From Phycisphaerales bacterium (GTDB lineage: Bacteria; Planctomycetota; Phycisphaerae; SM23-33): 9,228 nt of DNA. Of the stretch, positions 5,658 to 9,228 are shown piece after piece. The notes beneath the pieces were generated by a model, which was not told the DNA's origin, searched no databases, and saw only the letters and a list, made by a program, of their open reading frames with translations. Both the position numbers and the translations under genes were made by a program. Within the stretch, counting starts at the first letter, position 1. Every line of letters begins with the position of its first letter. The stretch is from NCBI GenBank assembly GCA_003171235.1, contig PMYM01000076.1, positions 18,750-27,977 of the forward strand. Reading direction: 5' to 3'.

Positions 5658-5727
5658 GCCGGTGTCTGGCGATAATAAACCTAGGAAGCAAATCCGCGGC
5701 CAGGGACGGCCGCACATCGACACCGGC
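5658..5727 (+). promoter_or_regulatory. Potential structured leader of murC
   Basis: GCCGGTGTC (5658-5666) is the exact reverse complement of GACACCGGC (5719-5727). Inside this pair, GCGGCC (5696-5701) and GGCCGC (5708-5713) form a second perfect stem. The outer stem ends 3 nt before the AGGAAGG ribosome site, so the fold could affect murC translation. It matches no riboswitch class I know. Confidence 0.35.
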
Positions 5728-5730
5728 ACA

Positions 5731-5737
5731 AGGAAGG
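5731..5737 (+). promoter_or_regulatory. Ribosome binding site of murC
   Basis: AGGAAGG lies 8 nt before ATG at 5746. This favours 5746 over the in-frame GTG at 5662, which has no such site and lies in the potential leader stem. Confidence 0.8.
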
Positions 5738-5745
5738 TGTTTTTC

Positions 5746-7188
5746 ATGCTGGATTCCATGAGCAGCCAGGGCCAGGCCTCACCGGCCGGGCAGGTGCTGG
5801 ACAAGACGTACCTGGGCAAGCACATCCACCTCATCGGCGCCGGCGGATCGGGCATGCGGGCGTTGGCCCAGATGCTCATCGGGCGCGGAGCCGCGGTCAG
5901 CGGTTCGGACATGGCGGCCTCGGCGGCTACCGAAAGCCTCTGCGCCCTTGGGGCCAGCGTGTTCATCGGCCAGCGGGGCGAGAACCTGCCCAGCCAGTTG
6001 GACGGGGTGGTGTACTCCGCCGCCATCAACGACGCCAACCCCGAACTGCTGGAGGCGCGCAAGCGCGGCGTGGAGGTGGTGAAGTACTCCACCATGCTGG
6101 GGCGGCTGATGAAGGAGCAGTGCGGCATCGCCGTCTCGGGCACGCACGGCAAGAGCACCACCACGGCCATGGTGGCCTACGCCCTGGCCAACTCGGGGCG
6201 CAGCCCCTCGTACATCGTGGGGGCCACGGTGCCGCAGTTGGGCGGGCCCTCGGGCGTGGGCACGGGCGGGCACTTCGTGGCCGAGGCCTGCGAATTCGAC
6301 CGCTCGTTCCTGAACCTTTGCCCCACCTTCAGCGCCATCCTCAACGTCGAGGAAGACCACCTGGACTGCTACGAGAACCTCCAGGCCATCGTCGAGTCGT
6401 TCCGGGCCTTCGCCGCCAAATTGCCCGACCACGGCGTGCTGGTGGTCAACGGCGAGGACCGCAACGCCCTCTCGGCCGCCGGCGGGGCCCGCTGCACGGT
6501 GGAGACCTTCGGCCTGAAGGAAGACTGCCACTGGCGCGGCGCCCGCCCAACTTGCGACCGCGGGCGCTACCGCTTCGACGTGCTGGCCGGCGGGAAAAAG
6601 TTCTGCAAGCTCATCCTGCAACTGCCCGGGCTGCACCAGGTGTACAACGCCCTGGCGGCCACCGCCCTGCTGCACCACGCCGGCCTGACGCCTTCCGAGA
6701 TCGTCCAGTCGGTCAACAGCTTCGAGGGCACCTACCGGCGGATGACGGTCAAGGCCCAGCAGGGCGGGATCACGGTGCTGGACGACTACGCCCACCATCC
6801 CACCGAGATCCAGGTCACGCTGCGGGCCATTCGCGAGTTCTTCCTGCCGCGGCGCATCTGGTGCGTCTTCCAGCCCCACCAGCATTCGCGGACGCGCTTC
6901 CTGCTGAAGGATTTCGCCCGCTCGTTCGGTTCGGCCGACAAGGTCATCGTGCCGGACATCTATTTTGTCCGTGACAGCGAGCGGGAAAAGGAGTACATCT
7001 CGGGCCAGGATCTGGTGGCGCAAATTCGGCTGCACGCAGGCGACGCCATCTACCTGAAGAACTTCGTGGCCATCGTCGAACATCTGAAAAACAATCTCGT
7101 GCCCGGCGACCTGGTGGTGACCATGGGCGCGGGCAACGTCTGGGAAGTGGCGGATGAAATTGTTCGCTGGCTTGGAAGGGATCGTTAA
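5746..7188 (+). CDS. murC: UDP-N-acetylmuramate--L-alanine ligase (MurC)
   Basis: MurC is the cytoplasmic ATP-dependent ligase that adds L-Ala, the first stem-peptide residue, to UDP-MurNAc. The 480-residue product is of normal family length. It has the N-terminal nucleotide motif GAGGSGM (31-37), the P-loop GTHGKSTTT (132-140), EACEFDRSFL (180-189), VEEDHLDCY (201-209), DDYAHHPTEI (346-355), FQPHQHSRT (375-383) and GAGNVW (461-466), covering all three Mur ligase domains. The start at ATG 5746 is chosen by the AGGAAGG site; a GTG at 5662 would add 28 residues with no family similarity that I can see. The 3' end overlaps murB by 35 nt, so the two are probably translationally coupled. In many clusters murC follows murG directly; here a 330-nt spacer intervenes, which may carry its own promoter. 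Confidence 0.97.
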   Translation: MLDSMSSQGQASPAGQVLDKTYLGKHIHLIGAGGSGMRALAQMLIGRGAAVSGSDMAASAATESLCALGASVFIGQRGENLPSQLDGVVYSAAINDANPELLEARKRGVEVVKYSTMLGRLMKEQCGIAVSGTHGKSTTTAMVAYALANSGRSPSYIVGATVPQLGGPSGVGTGGHFVAEACEFDRSFLNLCPTFSAILNVEEDHLDCYENLQAIVESFRAFAAKLPDHGVLVVNGEDRNALSAAGGARCTVETFGLKEDCHWRGARPTCDRGRYRFDVLAGGKKFCKLILQLPGLHQVYNALAATALLHHAGLTPSEIVQSVNSFEGTYRRMTVKAQQGGITVLDDYAHHPTEIQVTLRAIREFFLPRRIWCVFQPHQHSRTRFLLKDFARSFGSADKVIVPDIYFVRDSEREKEYISGQDLVAQIRLHAGDAIYLKNFVAIVEHLKNNLVPGDLVVTMGAGNVWEVADEIVRWLGRDR

Positions 7189-8032
7189 GAGCGAGGCGCC
7201 GCTGGCTCCCTACACCTGGTTTGGCATCGGCGGCCCGGCCCAGTACCTGGTCGAGCCCTCCAGGGCGGACCAACTGGCCGAGGTTCTGCGCCGCTGCCGC
7301 GAAAACGAACTGCCCACTTACCTGCTGGGCGGGGGGGCCAACCTGCTGGTGGACGACGCCGGCGTTCGCGGCGCGGTCATCAAGCTCTCGGGCGAGGAAT
7401 TCTGCAGCGTCCGCTTCGAGAGCGGCAGCATAATCGCCGGCGCCGGGGCCGACCTGTCCAAGATGGTGCTGCGCACGGTGCGCGAGGGGCTTTCGGGCAT
7501 GGAGTGCCTGACGGGCATTCCCGGCAGCGTCGGCGGGGCGGTGCGCATGAACGCCGGCGGGGCCTTCGGCGACATCGGCAGCGTGGTCGAGTCGGTCGAA
7601 CTCATGGACACCGACGGCGTGGCCTTCTCCCGTAGCCGGGGCGACCTGGTCTTCGGCTACCGCTCCACCAACATCACCTCCAAGGTGATCCTGGGGGCGC
7701 AGTTCCGCCTGGCCGAGGACGACCCGCACCGCATACTCAGCCAGGTCAAGCAGATCTGGATCTACAAGAAGAACACCCAGCCCCTGGGCACGCGCAACGC
7801 CGGCTGCATCTTCAAGAACGCCCGCGGCACCAGCGCCGGGGCGCTGATCGACAAGGCCGCTCTGAAGGGCCACCGCTTCGGCGGGGCCCACGTCAGCGAC
7901 AAGCACGCCAATTTCATCCTGGCCGACGACGGAACCCGGGCCAGCGACGTGCTCAAGCTGATCAACCTGATTCGCGAAACCGTTTACAAGAAGTTTGAAA
8001 TCTACCTCGAAATGGAATTAGAGGTCTGGTAA
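7154..8032 (+). CDS. murB: UDP-N-acetylenolpyruvoylglucosamine reductase (MurB), type II-like
   Basis: MurB is the cytoplasmic FAD enzyme that uses NADPH to reduce UDP-GlcNAc-enolpyruvate to UDP-MurNAc, the substrate of MurC. The 292-residue product shows the FAD-binding stretch YTWFGIGGPAQYLVEP (20-35), GGGANLLVDDAG (59-70), GIPGSVGGAVRMNAGG (121-136), FGYR (167-170) and NAGCIFKN (215-222), then SAGALIDKAALKG (227-239) and HVSDKHANF (246-254). The short length suggests the type II group. The catalytic serine position (Ser229 in the E. coli enzyme) is Cys218 here, and E288 near the C-terminus is the likely catalytic Glu. The ATG at 7154 lies inside the end of murC, a 35-nt overlap; later TTG codons at 7160 and 7172 are possible but less likely. 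ddl follows after 3 nt. Confidence 0.96.
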   Translation: MKLFAGLEGIVKSEAPLAPYTWFGIGGPAQYLVEPSRADQLAEVLRRCRENELPTYLLGGGANLLVDDAGVRGAVIKLSGEEFCSVRFESGSIIAGAGADLSKMVLRTVREGLSGMECLTGIPGSVGGAVRMNAGGAFGDIGSVVESVELMDTDGVAFSRSRGDLVFGYRSTNITSKVILGAQFRLAEDDPHRILSQVKQIWIYKKNTQPLGTRNAGCIFKNARGTSAGALIDKAALKGHRFGGAHVSDKHANFILADDGTRASDVLKLINLIRETVYKKFEIYLEMELEVW

Positions 8033-8035
8033 GCC

Positions 8036-9013
8036 ATGAGGGCTGAAATCGCCGCCGCCCCGACCGGCCCAGCGCCGGTCGCGGCCAAGTCCGTGCTTGA
8101 CATTACCGTCCTGATGGGAGGCGTCAGCCTGGAGCGGGAGGTGTCGCTTATCTCCGGCCAGGCCGTCTGCGGGGCCCTGCGCCGCATGGGGCACGCCGTC
8201 ACCTCCGCCGACATCAGCCCGCGGGACACCTCGGCCCTGGACCGCCAGGGGGCCGACCTGGTGTTCATCGCCCTGCACGGGGACTTCGGCGAGAACGGCC
8301 AGGTGCAGCAGCTTTGCGAGGACCGCGGGCTGTGCTATGTGGGCTCGGACCCAAAGGCCAGCCTGCTGGCCATGGATAAGGTCGCCAGCAAGACGCGTTT
8401 CCGCGCCGCCGGCCTGCCCACGCCCGACTGGCTGGTGCTGTCGGCCGGCCAGGACGCCGCCCGCCGCGCCGCCCTGCTGGGGGAGATGCCCCTGCCCACG
8501 GTGCTCAAGCCCATCGACGGCGGCTCCAGCGTGGACGTCATCATCGCCCGCGACCCCGCCGCTCGCCAGGCCGGCCTGCAATGCCTGCTGGCCAAGTACC
8601 CCCAGGTGCTGGCCGAGGCCTTCGTGGCCGGGCGCGAGCTGACGATGGGCATACTGGGCGAGCAGGCCCTGCCGCCCATCGAAATCAAAACCGCCCGCGA
8701 GTTCTACGACTACTTCGCCAAGTACCACGACGACGCCACGCAGTACATCGTCGATCCCCAGTTGCCCCCCGGCCTGCGCCAGCGCCTGCAGGATGACGCC
8801 CTCAAGGCCTTCGCCAGCCTGGACTGCCGGGATTTGGGCCGGGTGGACTTCATCCTCACCGCCGACGGCACGCCCGCTATTCTCGAAATCAACACCATCC
8901 CGGGTTTTACCAGCCATTCGCTGTTGCCTAAGGCGGCAGCTGCCGCCGGCATAGGTTTCGACGAACTGTGCGACCGGCTGGCACGGGCGGCACTGGAACG
9001 CAAGGGAGTGTAA
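8036..9013 (+). CDS. ddl: D-alanine--D-alanine ligase (Ddl)
   Basis: Ddl is the cytoplasmic ATP-grasp enzyme that joins two D-Ala molecules, making the dipeptide that MurF attaches. The 325-residue product has MGGVSLEREVSLISG (27-41), HGDFGENG (81-88), VLKPIDGGSSVDV (156-168), LAEAFVAGRELTMGILG (192-208), FYDYFAKY (223-230) and GRVDFILTADGTP (268-280), followed by LEINTIPGFTSHS (283-295). D271, E284 and N286 are the likely magnesium ligands. The Tyr-containing loop is that of D-Ala-D-Ala ligases rather than D-Ala-D-lactate enzymes. The N-terminus carries about 20 extra residues rich in Ala and Pro before the first beta strand. A GTG at 8093 would trim these, but has no ribosome site; the ATG at 8036 has AGAGG about 11 nt upstream. 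The TAA stop directly abuts the next ATG. Confidence 0.96.
   Translation: MRAEIAAAPTGPAPVAAKSVLDITVLMGGVSLEREVSLISGQAVCGALRRMGHAVTSADISPRDTSALDRQGADLVFIALHGDFGENGQVQQLCEDRGLCYVGSDPKASLLAMDKVASKTRFRAAGLPTPDWLVLSAGQDAARRAALLGEMPLPTVLKPIDGGSSVDVIIARDPAARQAGLQCLLAKYPQVLAEAFVAGRELTMGILGEQALPPIEIKTAREFYDYFAKYHDDATQYIVDPQLPPGLRQRLQDDALKAFASLDCRDLGRVDFILTADGTPAILEINTIPGFTSHSLLPKAAAAAGIGFDELCDRLARAALERKGV
9004..9008 (+). promoter_or_regulatory. Ribosome binding site of the ftsQ-like gene
   Basis: GGGAG lies 5 nt before ATG at 9014, inside the last codons of ddl. It supports the start of the gene that runs off the window. Confidence 0.7.
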
Positions 9014-9228
9014 ATGGCCTCGCTCAACGGGAACTTGCGACGCGTCGGCCAGGCGGTGGCCATGGCGGCCGTGCTGTGCGGCTGCGTGGGCGTGGGCTAC
9101 GGGCTGCATCGCCTGCGCCAGGCCGTGTTGGCTAAGCCGCCCGTCCCCGCCGCGCCGGCCCGCGTGGTGATGGACTGGCCAGGCTGGATGCCCCCTGACG
9201 TGCGGGGCGAACTGGCCGCCGCCGCCAA
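9014..9228 (+). CDS. ftsQ: Probable FtsQ-like cell division protein, 3' partial
   Basis: Only 71 codons are visible. The ATG follows the ddl stop with no gap and has a good ribosome site (GGGAG at 9004-9008). The product starts with a short basic cytoplasmic tail (residues 1-10, two Arg), then one hydrophobic segment (about 11-30, including AVAMAAVLCGCVGVGYG), then a Pro/Ala linker, and RVVMDWPGWMPPDVRGELAA as the start of an outside domain. A bitopic protein directly after murC-murB-ddl is the classical position of ftsQ, whose POTRA domain would follow the linker. The visible part has no diagnostic POTRA motif, so the name rests on position and topology. A lipoprotein is less likely, as LCGC is a poor lipobox. 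Confidence 0.6.
   Translation, partial: MASLNGNLRRVGQAVAMAAVLCGCVGVGYGLHRLRQAVLAKPPVPAAPARVVMDWPGWMPPDVRGELAAAA

Larger units (their letters stand above)
5416..5745. other. 330-nt murG-murC spacer
   Basis: The spacer holds, in order, a small palindrome after murG, a possible 74-codon reading frame (5451-5675) that I do not accept as a gene, a CGCACNN heptamer array, an A+T-rich stretch (about 5578-5625), and a potential folded leader before the murC ribosome site. Its base composition and lack of any recognisable protein suggest a regulatory and repeat-bearing gap. Confidence 0.6.

Noticed and set aside
5662..5745. An upstream GTG start for murC
   Set aside because: The 28 extra residues have no ribosome site before them and lie in a potential leader structure, while ATG 5746 has AGGAAGG at 8-nt spacing.

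Overview
The window is a high-G+C segment of a division and cell-wall (dcw) cluster. All recognised genes are on the + strand, in the order murF (5' end missing) - mraY - ftsW - murG - murC - murB - ddl - ftsQ-like (3' end missing). Together they cover the later cytoplasmic steps of peptidoglycan precursor synthesis (MurC, MurF, MurB, Ddl), the two membrane steps that build lipid I and lipid II (MraY, MurG), the septal polymerase (FtsW), and probably the start of a divisome bitopic protein (FtsQ). No mobile-element gene, CRISPR array, tRNA or rRNA is visible.

The organism is a bacterium that makes peptidoglycan. The dcw order, the high G+C, the divergent FtsW and MurG motifs, and GC-rich palindromic intergenic repeats of a kind I associate with Planctomycetota fit a Phycisphaerae-like planctomycete or a related PVC-group or deep-branching lineage. 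This assignment is an inference of moderate confidence. No taxonomic marker such as rRNA is present.

Layout: the genes form tightly coupled blocks separated by three unusual spacers. murF and mraY overlap by 4 nt. A 123-nt A+T-rich spacer (2230-2352) with two arrays of the heptamer CAATTGN sits where murD is found in the classical cluster, so murD is absent from its usual slot. ftsW (2353-3585) is followed by a 720-nt gap (3586-4305). That gap holds a hairpin, two inverted copies of a GC-rich palindromic repeat and an operator-like palindrome, but no convincing gene. murG (4306-5415, TTG start) is followed by a 330-nt gap (5416-5745) with a second, unrelated heptamer array (CGCACNN), an A+T-rich patch and a potential structured leader just before murC. 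murC, murB, ddl and ftsQ then run with a 35-nt overlap, a 3-nt gap and no gap, as one translationally coupled block.

The enzymes look functional: nearly all catalytic motifs are present. The oddities are a Pro/Ala-rich insertion beside the DD motif of MraY, loss of the HEQN motif in MurG, substitutions around the essential Asp of FtsW, and a Cys at the catalytic Ser position of MurB. I see no new multi-gene system. The most noteworthy content is in the three spacers.
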